The notes under the pieces: generated by a model
Databases searched by the model: none
The model's input: the letters and a program-made list of their open reading frames with translations, nothing else
Told to the model about the DNA's origin: nothing
Shown: positions 1 through 10,379 of the stretch, in pieces
How the letters are laid out: every line of letters begins with the position of its first letter
Position numbering within the stretch: the stretch's first letter is position 1
DNA from: Cepaea nemoralis
Lineage: Eukaryota > Mollusca > Gastropoda > Stylommatophora > Helicidae
Direction: 5' to 3'
NCBI GenBank assembly: GCA_014155875.1
Contig: JACEFZ010013212.1
Span: forward strand, 279,001 to 343,000
DNA: 64,000 nt
Program-made: the position numbers and the translations under genes

Positions 1-100
1 AACCATGTATTACCAGTTCACAAAAATGCGTAAGCAAACTGTATCCAGAAGAAAAAACACTCCAGAGGCTTTAACAGCTCAACAGCTTATCTGCCATATT
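1..100 (+). repeat. Rep-E fragment (3' part)
   Basis: The segment matches the 3' part of the longer repeats at 7420-7925 and 38998-39665, including the shared phrase 'actccagaggc' and the tail 'aacagctcaacagc'. It is a truncated copy of an unclassified interspersed family. Confidence 0.7.
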
Positions 101-518
101 GAACCTGTCTTCTTATTGTCTTGTATTCACACCCTACCCTGTTTTTACCGTAAGTTTGAACAATATTTGTTTCGCTGCCTTTACTTGCCTCATGTCTTGC
201 GTTGTCATCTAATTCTATGTTTAATGTAGGTTAAAAGACTGTTGTTTTTAATTTACTTTGGACTTTTATTTGAATCCTTCTCTCCTCAATTATCTTATTT
301 TAACTCATGCTAAAACAGTTTTCTGTGGCTTATTGTTGCCTCGTGTCTCTTTTTTGCCAGCTTAAGTTGTTTTCATCATAGTTAAATTGCTGTTGTATCT
401 TGTGTGTGTTTACTACCTTATTCCATAGTTGTAATGCTATTTTACTACTATTTATTTATTTATCTTTGTCATTTCTATCTGCCTGTCATGTTCTATTTTT
501 CTGTCACATATGTTAAAT
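101..518. other. AT-rich stretch, nothing recognised
   Basis: T-rich sequence without a coding signal or a recognisable repeat. It ends at the target duplication of the hAT element. Confidence 0.5.
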
Positions 519-1293
519 CAGAGGTTCCCAAACCACGGCCCGCGGGCCACTTGTGGCCCGCCAGCTGTCAGTAAGTGGCACGCAAGGCCTTGTTTCAGTC
601 CAGATTTCAAGAGTTCACAATAGAGGAGGACAATGTTGCTCTCTTCATAAATACGTTCATATTTCCTGATGCCAAGCTCTGTCAATTACAGCAAAACCTT
701 CAGCACGAAGTAATTGATTTGAAATGTAATTCTGCACTGAGATGTAAATTTCTGGAGCTGCCAGCTTCACCTTCAACTGATCATATGATTTCATTCTGGC
801 GACTATTGCCTGTCGAACAAATTGAACACTTGCGTTCATTCACCCAGAGATACATTTGTCGTTTTGGTTCGACTTACAGACGCGAGCAGTCATTTTCTGT
901 AATGAACGTTATAAAAAACAAGCAACGTTCCAGACTAACCGACAGTAACCTAGCTGCGCTTATGACTTTGGGCACGACAGATCTGTGCCCAGACATTGAT
1001 AAACTGGCATCTGAACTTAAATAACTGGTTATAATTGTAAATTAATTACATTAATAGCGATTTTCGAAACTGATTAACAATTTATAGTTAAATGAACTTT
1101 TGATTTTAAAACAAAAAATGACCGCAGTGTAGTACTGACATGACTGCCTTTAAAGTTTTAGAATTTTTTTGACGAAAGTTAAGAAAGGTAAGAAAGATAT
1201 TGCACGACTTTTATAATGTTATAACGTTGTGGCCCGCTTAACTACCGAAAATACTAGATATGGCCCTCTGCTTGAAAAGCTTGGGAACTACTG
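519..1293 (+). mobile_element. hAT DNA transposon, internally deleted
   Basis: The ends form imperfect terminal inverted repeats: CAGAGGTTCCCAAACC at the left, and at the right the reverse complement of CAGTAGTTCCCAAGC. The flanks are an 8-bp target duplication, tgttaaat (511-518) and tgttaaag (1294-1301), with 7 of 8 bases equal. CAG-type ends and 8-bp duplications are hallmarks of hAT elements. At 775 bp it keeps only the C-terminal end of a transposase, so it cannot move by itself. Confidence 0.88.
575..1024 (+). pseudogene. hAT transposase, C-terminal dimerisation region only
   Basis: The 149-residue reading frame contains a stretch of the type 'STYRREQSFSVMNVIKNKQR', followed by SRLTDSNL. 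This is the conserved C-terminal dimerisation motif of hAT transposases of the GTF2I-repeat/ZBED-like group. The catalytic core and the N-terminal BED zinc finger are missing, because full hAT transposases have 600 or more residues. The ATG at 575 is simply the first in frame and is probably not a native start. The frame lies wholly inside the element with terminal repeats at 519-1293. Confidence 0.8.
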
Positions 1294-1650
1294 TGTTAAA
1301 GCAATAAAACAAACAAATAACTACTATAAATAATGTGGTTGAATACACTATAACTGAATGAGATCAAGGCCAAACTATTACAGTATTTTGGCCATATAAA
1401 GAGATACCACCTTTAGTGACGAGATGTCGAAGATTTTGTCATGCAGTTGTATTGGTGTGTGTTTTTTGTTTGTGTTCTGACATAGGCTTTGGCCGCAATG
1501 TCCATTTTGTTACTGTGGTCATGTTCTAGTAAAGTTTGCCCGTCTGCTACTCATTATTTGGTGAGTCATTCAGTGAATAGATGAACATGAGTGAAAAGTA
1601 AAGGATAACAGAAAAAGAGGAAAATGACATTGTATGTGAGTAAACAGTAT

Positions 1651-1793
1651 GGACCAGGAAGGTAACCCGGCCAACAAATGCCTGAAGAAGCCGGATGTGT
1701 TGGTCGAAAGGTTCAAATATCGCAGCTCTTCTGTAAACATGCACAACGCAATTACGTCTAAAACAACATTCCAGACAAACACAAAAGAAGAAG
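1651..1793 (+). mobile_element. SINE-A copy with (GAA)n tail
   Basis: It starts near GGAAGGTAACCCGG and ends in a short GAAGAAGAA tail, and is flanked by the direct repeat aaacagtat (1642-1650 and 1794-1802). This version carries GGTTCAAAT near position 1707, which resembles a Pol III B box. The copies around it, mostly on the other strand, belong to the same family but have a different middle. Confidence 0.8.
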
Positions 1794-1877
1794 AAACAGT
1801 ATCAGGAGATGGACTGTAGCTTTGAGGTAAAAAGCAGATACTCCGGTGGCCAGAGCAATTATAGTGTCAGATTCCCC

Positions 1878-2014
1878 AGGATGGTAACCCGGTCAACAAA
1901 TGCCTGAAGAAGTCGGATGTGTCAGCTAAATGTTGCAAATATTGAAGCTCAGCTGTAAACAAGCACAACGCAATTGCATCCAAAACAACATAATGGACGA
2001 ACGCAGAAGAAGAA
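1878..2014 (+). mobile_element. SINE-A copy with (GAA)n tail
   Basis: Same family as 1651-1793: head GGTAACCCGGTCAACAAATG and 3' end GGACGAACGCAGAAGAAG. Possible flanking duplication agtgtc on both sides; weak. Confidence 0.75.
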
Positions 2015-2349
2015 GTGTCTGTATTGCATAAGGTTGATAGTGGACATATGAGTGGGTACTGACCATAGACAGTTCCCTCTTACAAAGACTTACATGGGGA
2101 TATTGTCTGGGTCATGCTGGATTATGAATACCTTGAGTTTAGGGACTGTAGTTTCATCTGGTTTTGGTTTGGGCTGTTGGCAGTGGTGCTTTATAAATCC
2201 TAATGAGTAACCGTTCTGGTTTAAGCCATTCTTCAGAGTTTCAAATTCCTCTGTCAGTGTGTCTTGGGTGCATATCTTCCTAGCACAGTCAGACAGGGTC
2301 TGTACTAAGCCCCATTTGTACTGGACAGGTGTGAAGCTCTGAAAATTTA

Positions 2350-3065
2350 AGTATTGGCCAGTCCATGTTTCTTCAGGGTATTCATTCTGCTAACCTTTCG
2401 AGGGTATGACGTAATACAACGTCTACAGGACCGGCTCATGACAGCAGTTGGCCGAACATTCTGTGCTGCAACTCCAGTTATGAGGTACAGAACCACACCT
2501 ATTCCCAAGCCAGCCGTTAAAGAACTGATCGCTTTGTACGCCAAATCTAATTGTGTTTACCAATTTACATGTAGGTGTCAGGCTACTTACATAGGCAGAA
2601 CAGAGCGACAGTTACACACAAGGGTGGGTGAACACATACCTCTATGGGTTGACAAGATACTACACAGGTGATGGGAGCACAGGGTGGCTGACACACCAGA
2701 AGATTCCCACTTCATCAATTGATAGGCACATGTTGGAAACTGGTCGTGTGATTGATAGAGACAGGGCCTTTCGTATGTTGTTCAACACACAAAATAGTCA
2801 CTTCTTAAAGTTTGCAGAAGCCATAATGATCAATCATCATAGGCCAGTTTTGTGCAAACAGAAAGACATGTTAGTCAGTTTAAAATTACCATGGTAGACA
2901 ATTGACATTACTGTGCGAACATGTGTATATTTCAGCTGGAATGATTTATCTAGTTTTACTTTTTGTGGTGTGAATTCTGCAGTATGTACCTGACGATATG
3001 CAGCGAAATATGCCTGTCAATAAATCGTGCAATCTATTGTTTGTGTCTTCGTTATTTAAATTCAC
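2350..3065 (+). mobile_element. Penelope-like element, 3' part
   Basis: It contains the end of the reverse transcriptase/endonuclease frame (2354-2897) and a 3' untranslated stretch. That stretch includes 'cagcgaaatatgcc' followed by 'caataaatc', also found at 38607-38680, 43519-43600 and 50014-50050. The 5' part with the reverse transcriptase is absent. Confidence 0.75.
2354..2897 (+). pseudogene. Penelope-like GIY-YIG endonuclease remnant
   Basis: Two overlapping frames, 2354-2671 and 2628-2897, together look like the C-terminal endonuclease of Penelope-like elements. The first has NCVYQFTC...TYIGRTERQLHTRVGEH, a GIY-YIG-type core (VYQ..YIGRT) with the conserved arginine. The second continues with HMLETGRVIDRDRAFRML, then FLKFAEAIMI and RPVLCKQK, ending SLKLPW. 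The frame must shift near 2640, so the gene is broken. Penelope-like elements join a reverse transcriptase to this nuclease, but no reverse transcriptase is left here. Confidence 0.82.
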
Positions 3066-3089
3066 TACGGGAAAACATTGTTTTGATCT

Positions 3090-3242
3090 TCTTCTTCTTC
3101 TTCTGCGTTCATCCAGAGATTTGTTTTTTTTCCCGGACGTGATTGTGTTGTGCCTGTTTATAGCAGAGCTGCATTCTTGCGCCGTTAGGCCGACACATCC
3201 AACTTCTGCGGGCATTTGTTGACCGGGTTAACCTTCCCGGAG
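3090..3242 (-). mobile_element. SINE-A copy
   Basis: Reverse-strand copy. It starts with the complement of the GAA tail (cttcttcttcttct) and ends ...aaccttcccgg. It is flanked by ttgttttgatct (3078-3089) and ttgttttaatct (3243-3254), an 11-of-12 target duplication. The insertion is directly downstream of the Penelope-like remnant. Confidence 0.88.
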
Positions 3243-3254
3243 TTGTTTTAATCT

Positions 3255-3672
3255 ATGAGAAGAATTCTAGCATATCCAGAAAAGAGAAAATCAGAAATGA
3301 TAAAATCAGAACTAAAGTGGGGGGTTATAGCAGCGCTAGATTTCATTGAAAAACAGCAAGTGAAATCGTTTGGTCACATAACTTGGCTACCAACTAACAG
3401 TATACCACAACAAGCAATGATGTACAGGCCAAATGGAACCAGAAGAAGAGGCCGGCCATGTAAACGATGGACAGAGGGAAAAACAGATTCCATGGGAATC
3501 TCAATATATGAAGCCCATAAACGGGCGCTCTCCCGCTGCTTATGCTTCACCTCGACACCATAAGGTACAAGAGGAACAAGATGAGTGGAGCAGTGGGAAT
3601 TTGTTGGCTTCAGAAGGGCCAGCAGTTGGAGCACTTACGATGTACAAGGCAGACATTCTGAAGACTGTCTAG
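3255..3672 (+). pseudogene. LINE reverse transcriptase C-terminal remnant
   Basis: The translation contains KQQVKSFGHITWLP and NGTRRRGRPCKRWTEG, the 'FGH..R / GRP..RW' tail that follows the thumb in RTE-like and other non-LTR reverse transcriptases. The frame is interrupted (3255-3563, then a shifted frame to 3672). The clade cannot be assigned from this part. Confidence 0.7.
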
Positions 3673-3800
3673 GAACAACTGCCAGTTAAAGAGCAATAAT
3701 AGATGCAACAACATTTTTATGCATGATTGGGTCTGGGTTTAATTGAGGTCCCAATCAGAAGGAATGTTTGAGGGGATGAATCTGTCGAGTCTACAGTCAG

Positions 3801-3856
3801 TGTTAGTTAGTTAGTTAGTTAGTCAGTCAGTCAGTCAGTCAGTTAGTTAGTTAGCT
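3801..3856. repeat. (GTTA)n/(GTCA)n tetranucleotide repeat
   Basis: About 13 units of gtta and gtca in one block. The same tetranucleotide forms the 3' tail of the LINE-I copy at 56639, whose remnant follows directly, so this is probably the expanded tail of that LINE. Confidence 0.8.
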
Positions 3857-3990
3857 AGCCCTCCACATTAGCCTTACCTGCAAGCCTGTCAGCCTGCTAA
3901 TTTTCTTGTACACCCGCATCCCCTGGCGTGAAAATGAAACTAATCTTTGCCAGCCGTAACCGCTCAAGAGACAATCAGTGTTAATGGAAC
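3857..3990 (-). mobile_element. LINE-I fragment (RNase H end)
   Basis: Closely matches 56936-57050, the part coding for the RNase H motif PGHAGVQGNERADKL, on the same strand. It joins the tetranucleotide tail through an internal deletion. Confidence 0.75.
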
Positions 3991-4257
3991 AAACAGAAGC
4001 TACACCTTATGACATTTGCTGAGGAAGGTGAAGCATCTGTGAGTTTGCTTGTAGTGCTGTGATGTCGATCCTTGGAAATGAAGAAGTCATGGACTGAAGG
4101 ACGCCTGTGCGTCTACCATGATGGCACAGGACTTAGGGCGTTGGAAACGTGTTAGAGCCGACCCTCAGTGTGAAGAGGGTACTTGATGATGATGATGATG
4201 ATGATGAAGAGGAAGAAAATAATGCTGTTAAAAATCACTCTCTTTTAAGACTTCTCT

Positions 4258-4500
4258 GGGAGTCTGCGTGGTGAAATGGTTACGCCACGTCTTACATTCT
4301 GAAGGTTTAAGTTTTGATTCCAGCCTAAGTCATTCAGTTCACAAGTGCAGTTTCCTCAGTGACTCATGGGGGTTGTTGCTGGAGCTAGCTACAAAGTTCA
4401 TGCTTTGTGTGATGCTTTCGGCGGGCCATCTTGCAGAAAGATAATGAGCCATATGGGATCAAACACGATACAAGGAAGCCCATCCTCTTGCCTTTGGAGC
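4258..4500 (+). mobile_element. tRNA-derived SINE (degenerate)
   Basis: The head has an A-box-like GCGTGGTGAAATGGTTACGC and a B-box-like GTTTTGATTCC about 45 nt later. The downstream body (gatgctttcggc...gagccatatggg) is related to 60785-60930. A functional tRNA is excluded because the acceptor stem does not pair. Confidence 0.6.
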
Positions 4501-4769
4501 ACTTCTCTTTGCTTCTTCTCTTAGCCTGCTCTTTGCCTCATGTTCTGTCATGAATTTATTGTGTTTGAAGTCATTATTGCTGTCATGCAGTGAATGTAAT
4601 TGGTCCATTTCTGGTGTCACCTTGTATGTTCCGGTTGTCGCTTTTTTTTACAATTGTTTTTCTTAGCCTGATATTCTATACTGATTATTTTAGTATGGAG
4701 ACTTGAATGATTGTCGTTGTTTTAGCATGGAAATTTGAATGATTGTTGTTGCTTTATTTTTATTTTTTT

Positions 4770-4893
4770 TTAGCGCTCGCTCGCTTTGAACTCAAGCGTA
4801 GTCCATACACACTATTTATAGTAGTGACGGACTGAATTTTGTGTCAGTGTCCCTCGCCATTAGGCGAACACACTCCGACTTCAGAGGTAGTTG
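4770..4893 (-). mobile_element. SINE-C fragment (3' half)
   Basis: Reverse-strand 3' half of the tRNA-derived SINE-C family. It has the repeated gcgctcgctcgc tail and the conserved body 'gtccctcgccattaggcga', shared with 28960-29222 and 49160-49465. Confidence 0.7.
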
Positions 4894-5441
4894 CTTTAGT
4901 GTGGAGACTTGAATTATCAGTGTTTTAGTGTGGAAATTTGAATGATTGTTATTTTAGCATGGAAGCTTGAATGATTGTTATTGTTTAGCAAGGAAACTTG
5001 AATGAATGTTGTTGCTTTAGCATGGAAACTTTCATGATTATTATTGCTTTAGCATGGACACTTAAATTATTGTTGTTACTTTAGCATGATGACTTGAATG
5101 CTTGTTGTTGTTTTAACATAACTGACGAAAGGCAGAAGAGGTAGAATCAAAAGGTGACCGAAATCAGGTCCAGAAAATCCTCGTTATTTGATCACATGAT
5201 CTGGAAAACATCGTGACAACAGTCGTTATTTGGTCACATGATCTGGAAAACATTGTGAACACTGCAAAGATTAGACGTGTTAGAAATAGAGGCCAGCAGA
5301 GTTAGATAATTCTGAATGGGTTGGCATAGAGGTATGGAAGGAGCTCGTATGATGGTGGCTGTCGTCACGATGAAAGAAGTAAATACATCGACGATTTGGA
5401 AAGGTGAGCATTTCCAACTTCAGACACTCTTTCTCTCCCTG

Positions 5442-5531
<90 letters not shown>
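5442..5531. repeat. (CT)n microsatellite
   Basis: About 90 bp of almost perfect CT dinucleotides. The reading frames across it are repeat artefacts. Confidence 0.97.
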
Positions 5532-5534
<3 letters not shown>

Positions 5535-5624
5535 TTCTTTTTCTTTGTGAATGTAACATGCCTAAATTACGTAACGTATACTCCCTGGCGAAGAGCTAAG
5601 GATGCTGTTCGTAATTCCATATAC

Positions 5625-5805
5625 TCAGGTACGAAACACAGCTGCGCGAGATTTGGCAGCGAATCACGTTGCGTTGGTTACTTACGGAGGTATGTAAGTC
5701 GGTCGTTCAGAAAGCAGTTTCAAACTACTGAACGTAAAACTTGCCAAGACATCAACAACAGCTGAAAAATGCTGGTGTTGACTGCAATGTCCTGTAAAGG
5801 ATACA
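5625..5805 (-). repeat. Rep-D copy
   Basis: Matches the ~195-bp family seen at 27300-27500, 37335-37525, 44880-45075 and 50690-50830. Shared marks are 'gaaacacagctg', 'cagaaagcagt' and 'cctgtaaaggata'. A poly-G run of 16 follows at 5812. Confidence 0.72.
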
Positions 5806-5849
5806 CTGGTGGGGGGGGGGGGGGGGGAAGAGATACTGATATGCGAAAG

Positions 5850-5925
5850 ATGAGTGGTTGGAAGCGCCGAATATAAGCGGGCCTGCGTGCCCGGTTCTTG
5901 ACCCTTTGAAAATAAAGTTACTTAG
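5850..5925 (+). repeat. E3 repeat (LINE-like 3' end with AATAAA)
   Basis: Shares 'gcctgcgtgcccgg' and 'tttgaaaataaagtt' with 12780-12880 and 14525-14635. Each copy ends in AATAAAG and a short repetitive tail, as expected of a non-LTR retrotransposon 3' end. From 5926 to 6443 I see only a degraded LINE-like segment around 6000-6180. Confidence 0.55.
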
Positions 5926-6443
5926 TTCACGAATGTGAATCATTAACAGTTAGCTTATTTGTGAGGAATTATGTGGAAGTTACAAAGATGTGGCTTTTAT
6001 AGAGGAATTAATATAATATCTTGGACGGAAATGGCTACCGGCATCAGAAGGAAACGATTCATTCTCTGGGCACATCCTGAAAAGAGGAACGCTGCAGTAG
6101 ATTGTGACAAGGTAAAAGTTCGAGGGGAATAGAGGCACGGGGAGACGTAAGTGAGAGGATGCTGGACAAGTGTTTGGCATGCAGAAGCAACTGTATTAAA
6201 AATGATTGGCAGTACGTGAGACAGAAGGCTGTGAACAGACGTGATCACTAACGCCACACGGCATGCACTATTAAGAAGAAGTGTTACATTAAATGCATGG
6301 GGCATTAAAACTGGCACATTATCGAGAATCGGTAGACATTCTGACACTCTTTTGCTTTCTTTTGTCATCAACACGACATGCAAACAACTGCAGGAGTCAT
6401 CGCTAAATAATTCTAGAACTTCAATGCTGGAGATAGTGTTTGA

Positions 6444-6842
6444 GGGGGGGGGGGGGGGGGGAGCTGAGTGGTCTCGAGGTATGGTGTCCGCCTCGAGTGC
6501 TGGAAGTCCGAATTCAAGCCCTGGTGAGGGCCGGGATTTTTTAACGTGGATTTATAGTAAAAATATTTCCCCTGGTCTCTGGGTAGTGAGATCGGACGCC
6601 CGTGTGTATTGTTGCGCACGTAAAAAATCCCTTGGCAGTTGGAAATCGGAAAAGAGTAGCCTAACGGCGCTGCCCGGGCAAAATTTTGAGTTAAAAATCT
6701 ATCCAAAAGTATTTCAGGATCCTAGCCGGTGCTACCGAGTTCGTGCACTGAGCTGAGATTCGCCGGACTCAGGCTTGAGTAGAACGGAGCAATTATGGGT
6801 TACACCCGTGTGCTATGATGATCCGTCGACTAAACTAAACTA
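6444..6842 (+). mobile_element. SINE-B, near full length, tRNA-derived
   Basis: A run of 18 G (6444-6461) is followed by GCTGAGTGGTCTCGAGG (A-box region) and GAATTCAAGCCC (B-box region), a tRNA-Ser/Leu-like head. The body of about 300 bp ends in 'gatccgtcgac' and a (TAAAC)n tail. The flanks atagtgtttg and atagtgtattg may be an imperfect target duplication. The same 3' half is present at 20195-20377 with a perfect 14-bp duplication. Confidence 0.85.
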
Positions 6843-7060
6843 ATAGTGTATTGTCTGACCTACCCGCCATGTTTGTATCACTTTTGTTGAAGGGCACCCA
6901 TATCTTTTATTATCTTGGTTTGTACGGGTTTGTTTTCCGTCTGCTTCTTCCAGACCGCGAGTGCAGTTTTACCAGAATCGCCCGGATGTTTTTGGTGGAG
7001 CTAAGGGGTTCCCGATTTATGCTATGCTTTTGGCAGACGGCTTGCCTGTGTACCACCGGT

Positions 7061-7160
7061 CTTCTTCTTCTTCTTCTTCTTCTTCTTCTTCTTCTTCTTC
7101 TTCTTCTTCTTCTTCTTCTTCTTCTTCTTCTTCTTCTTCTTCTTCTTCTTCTTCTTCTTC
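7061..7160. repeat. (CTT)n microsatellite
   Basis: About 100 bp of CTT repeats. The poly-Leu, poly-Ser and poly-Arg frames here are artefacts. No adjacent SINE-A body was found, so its origin as a SINE-A or LINE-GAA tail is possible but unproven. Confidence 0.95.
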
Positions 7161-7419
7161 CGTGTGTTCTTCGTTCGGGCATAAGCTTCAACCAACTCAC
7201 CCAAACCTCCCTATATGTTGCTATCTCCTGCAGTTCTGTTCATTTCCTACCTATATTATTTATTTATTCTATTCTCATTGTGTTTTTAGGTCTCCCAAAG
7301 TTTCGTTCTTCCTGTGAGCTCCATGCAGGGGAGTGTTCATTGTTGGATTTTTCAACTTGATGGAGAAGCCTGCTCTAAGCAAACCCCTTCTTAATCGTCT
7401 CTTACGTCATGCATAGTTA

Positions 7420-7925
7420 GTTCGTTCGTCAGTCGCGGTTCCAACTTCACGGCAAAGGGTTGCCCTATAATTATCCATTCCTGGGCCAGTGAATATCACC
7501 CAAAATGCTCCTCGCTGCCCCATGTGAAAAGTGGAACTGACAGGAGTCTCGACAAACCAACAGCCCGCACAAGTATACTATGTATAATGCCGCTGCCAGA
7601 ATGCCAATACATAAGTCTGCCACGAAAAATACAGTTCATCGTCGATGGAAGGGCAGTCACTTGAAAACCACCAGCTATACATTTCTGCATAAGACAAACC
7701 CAGTTAGTTCAGCAAACGGCGGCCGCCATTTTTAGGAGCATGCAGTTCACGACACAAACAACCGCACTCCACATGAAATCCACAGCTCACAACGTCGCTT
7801 TACGCACTCAACTCAGTAGCAGGGCGACGGAACCATGCACTACCTGTCCAACACGGCGAAAATGCGTCAGCAAACCGCAGCCACAAGCATAAATACTCCA
7901 GAGGCCTTACGACATGCATGATAGG
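7420..7925 (+). repeat. Rep-E, long copy
   Basis: Begins 'ggttccaacttcacggcaa' and ends with 'aatactccagaggcc'. It is collinear with 38998-39665 (+) and the reverse-strand copies at 23990-24335 and 26925-27265. No terminal inverted repeats or coding domain were seen; class unknown. Confidence 0.75.
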
Positions 7926-8121
7926 GTTCAATGTTACTATTATTTGCTTTCCTAACGGGCCCCTGTAACGCGAGGGCAAACAAAACAAAAAAAAACCCGC
8001 TAAGTCCCGTTAAATGCGTGTTACTTATTGTTAATATGAGACAAGAAAGTTGATTACTGGAAATACTGCTAGGGAGAGAAAAGGGTTATCTTAGAAAATG
8101 TTAGATAACACCAGTTGGGAT

Positions 8122-8170
8122 ACAGACCAGTGGCGTAGCTAGTGGTGGGGTAAGGGGTGCAACCATTATC
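8122..8170 (+). repeat. Terminal-repeat-like fragment of a DNA transposon
   Basis: The sequence CAGTGGCGTAGCTAGTGG resembles common hAT-type terminal inverted repeats. No matching opposite end was found in this region, so it is only a fragment or a chance match. Around it (7926-8650) I recognise only a short Rep-D-like piece near 8560-8640. Confidence 0.4.
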
Positions 8171-8655
8171 CCTGTGCCATATTTTGAAAAGTGGCGCCAG
8201 TTCACTTTTGCGATTACGGCCGTCCCGGGCTACTGGAATAAATTGCGACCTTTCGTTTTCAAATGCTCGCTCCCCCTAACTTTCGAACCTAGCTGGGGTC
8301 TTAATGGAAATTGTAATTATTATACATTCGAATCTTATGGGAAAGGTTATCGAACAGAGTTTCAGCTGTCTTGTATCATCATTATGTGTTATGCCGACAA
8401 GCGTGGGTGATCATGGTTCACCCATGGCCGCTAGTTTGTTTTTTTTTCATTTGCATACACAAGTATCACTGTTCAGTGCCATCCATCGGGCGCTGGAACG
8501 CCACTTGTTCCTCCCCACGATGCTTGACGGCAAAAGTGGAAGATGATGACACAAGTATGACAGCGTCATGGCAAACGGGTTACGAACGCAATGTGCAATC
8601 CCACATCTGCCAAGTTCGAAACACCGATTACCTAACACATCCTCCATAATACATT

Positions 8656-8978
8656 CCAATAATAATATGCTTGCTTGTGTTCGTTGGCTTGAGCTCCAAC
8701 GCGAAGTCCTGTATGTCGGATGAAGGCATCCTGTTGTCCAACATCAGTGTGATGTCATACAGGACCTGAGTTTTGCGTGAGTATCCGTTGTCCCATGTCT
8801 GGCTTATTGGTGTGCAGACTGGTGGTTCCTCGCCGTACAGGCACTCTCCGACTTTAGCCAGGACCCCGAAGGGACCTTTTGCCCAGGATGCTCGACGAGG
8901 ACGCGTCAATAGGTCTTGGCCAGTATATAACCCGGCCCTGGTGCCTTGGAAACACCTCTGCGTCCCCAATAATAATAT
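8656..8978 (-). mobile_element. 297-bp insert between 13-bp direct repeats, unknown
   Basis: The insert 8669-8965 is bounded by perfect copies of ccaataataatat (8656-8668 and 8966-8978). On the reverse strand it holds an open frame that includes KGPFGVLAKVGECLYGEE and CTPISQTWDNGYSR and ends inside a short CAAGCAAGC tail, as a retroposed fragment would. I do not recognise the protein. The frame could be the end of a LINE or a retrocopy of a host gene. Confidence 0.5.
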
Positions 8979-9034
8979 AATATTTATATAAATTAATAGA
9001 ATAAGAAGAATAGTAACACTGAACCTTCCAATAA

Positions 9035-9375
9035 TGTCCGTTCGTTCGTTTCAATTTCTTCTTCTTATAGTCAATGGCGTTGGTGATCCTGTCTGTCTAT
9101 AGTCTTGTGTCTCGAGTGCTGCCGATCATTTCTGATACTGATATTCCGCCATGTCATTATCATCAAGTGCCATTGCCGGCTGGCGTAGGCGTTCATGATT
9201 CTCCACTAACCTCGGTCTTTAGTTTTCTGGACCAACTCCGCTGTTGAAATTCCTCCATGCCACCGTCGCAATCCATCCAGCATCATTTCTCTTGGTCTGC
9301 CTCTGCCTCTCTTCCTCTCGAGCTTTCCAGATGATACGATTTCCTCCAACGCCTCTCTTCTTATCACATGACCAT
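9035..9375 (-). pseudogene. LINE 3' end remnant
   Basis: On the reverse strand the translation contains arginine-rich 'KAREEERQRQTKRN' and 'WIATVAWRN', typical of the GRP-rich C-terminus of RTE-type LINEs, and the 3' end carries AAGAAGAAG. Several stops are present. A related remnant lies at 26190-26500. Confidence 0.5.
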
Positions 9376-9461
9376 GTCATTATACTCGTATCAAACTACC
9401 CAGCATCTTCTCATCCAGTTTATAAACGCGAAATTTGCATATGGCATCAGTATATTTTGCG

Positions 9462-9545
9462 TACGTTAAATGGCGTCATTATCTTTTGCGTATGTTAAAT
9501 GGCGTCATTATCTTTTGCGTATGTTAAATGGCGTCATCAAATATT
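9462..9545 (+). repeat. 29-bp tandem repeat, three copies
   Basis: The unit 'gttaaatggcgtcattatc' plus 'ttttgcgtat' occurs three times, the last one cut short. From 9546 to 10379 nothing is recognised. Confidence 0.85.
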
Positions 9546-10379
9546 GTGCACGGTTGGTAACCAGACAAGAATTGACAAAATTATTTCATTGTGTGATTCT
9601 TTGACTCCACAACGTAGCTCGACATAACCCGGGTACTTTGAAGGTATCCTTTGATTCTCGGCAAGGCTGGTAGTTGTTTTATATGGGTATAAGATATATA
9701 TTTCACCCGCGGCCGTATTATTGCCATAGTTATCTGCTTGACGTCACGAAGCGTTGACGAATGCGTCGTGGGCTTGCGGCTGTCATGGGAACTATCTAAA
9801 ACAACAAGGACCTGCCCGGCCGTATAAATGTAGTTAGTAGCAGGTATGTTTGTTTCTCGGGTCGTATCGCGGAGACGTGTTTGACTATGTGTATACTAAT
9901 ATGTTGTGATCATACAGACATCCATTCACACCAATGTATAATGCTTACTGGAGACGTAATCTTGTCGGGTTTATTATAAATGTCATGTTTCCTCTCGGCT
10001 TGATTACAATCACTGAACCCAATCAGCCATCGTTGTCCATGATCAAATTCAAAGCGGAATGCCGTTGATGTCTTAACTTCATTGTCTATTGTTTTCCTGT
10101 CCTTTAACAACGGGTTTCAAAGAAAAAGATAATACGTTCCCAATCGGACTATATATTCCACGAAAGTAAAGAATAATTGAAGTATAACTTACTCTACTAT
10201 AGATGGAACCACTGTCTTTCTTGAGATGATCATCTTTGATGGCTGTTTAGTTCTGTCAGTGTCATGACTCTGTAGATGGAACGACTAACTACATGCCCAC
10301 TCTCTGCCTTGTTCTGCTTAGTGGATGTATGCTGATTGGGTAGAGATTGTAGTAACATTTTCAAATCTTTTTTGAAACA

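Noticed and set aside
6910..7360. Frames with poly-Leu, poly-Ser, poly-Arg or poly-Lys
   Set aside because: They are produced by the (CTT)n tract.
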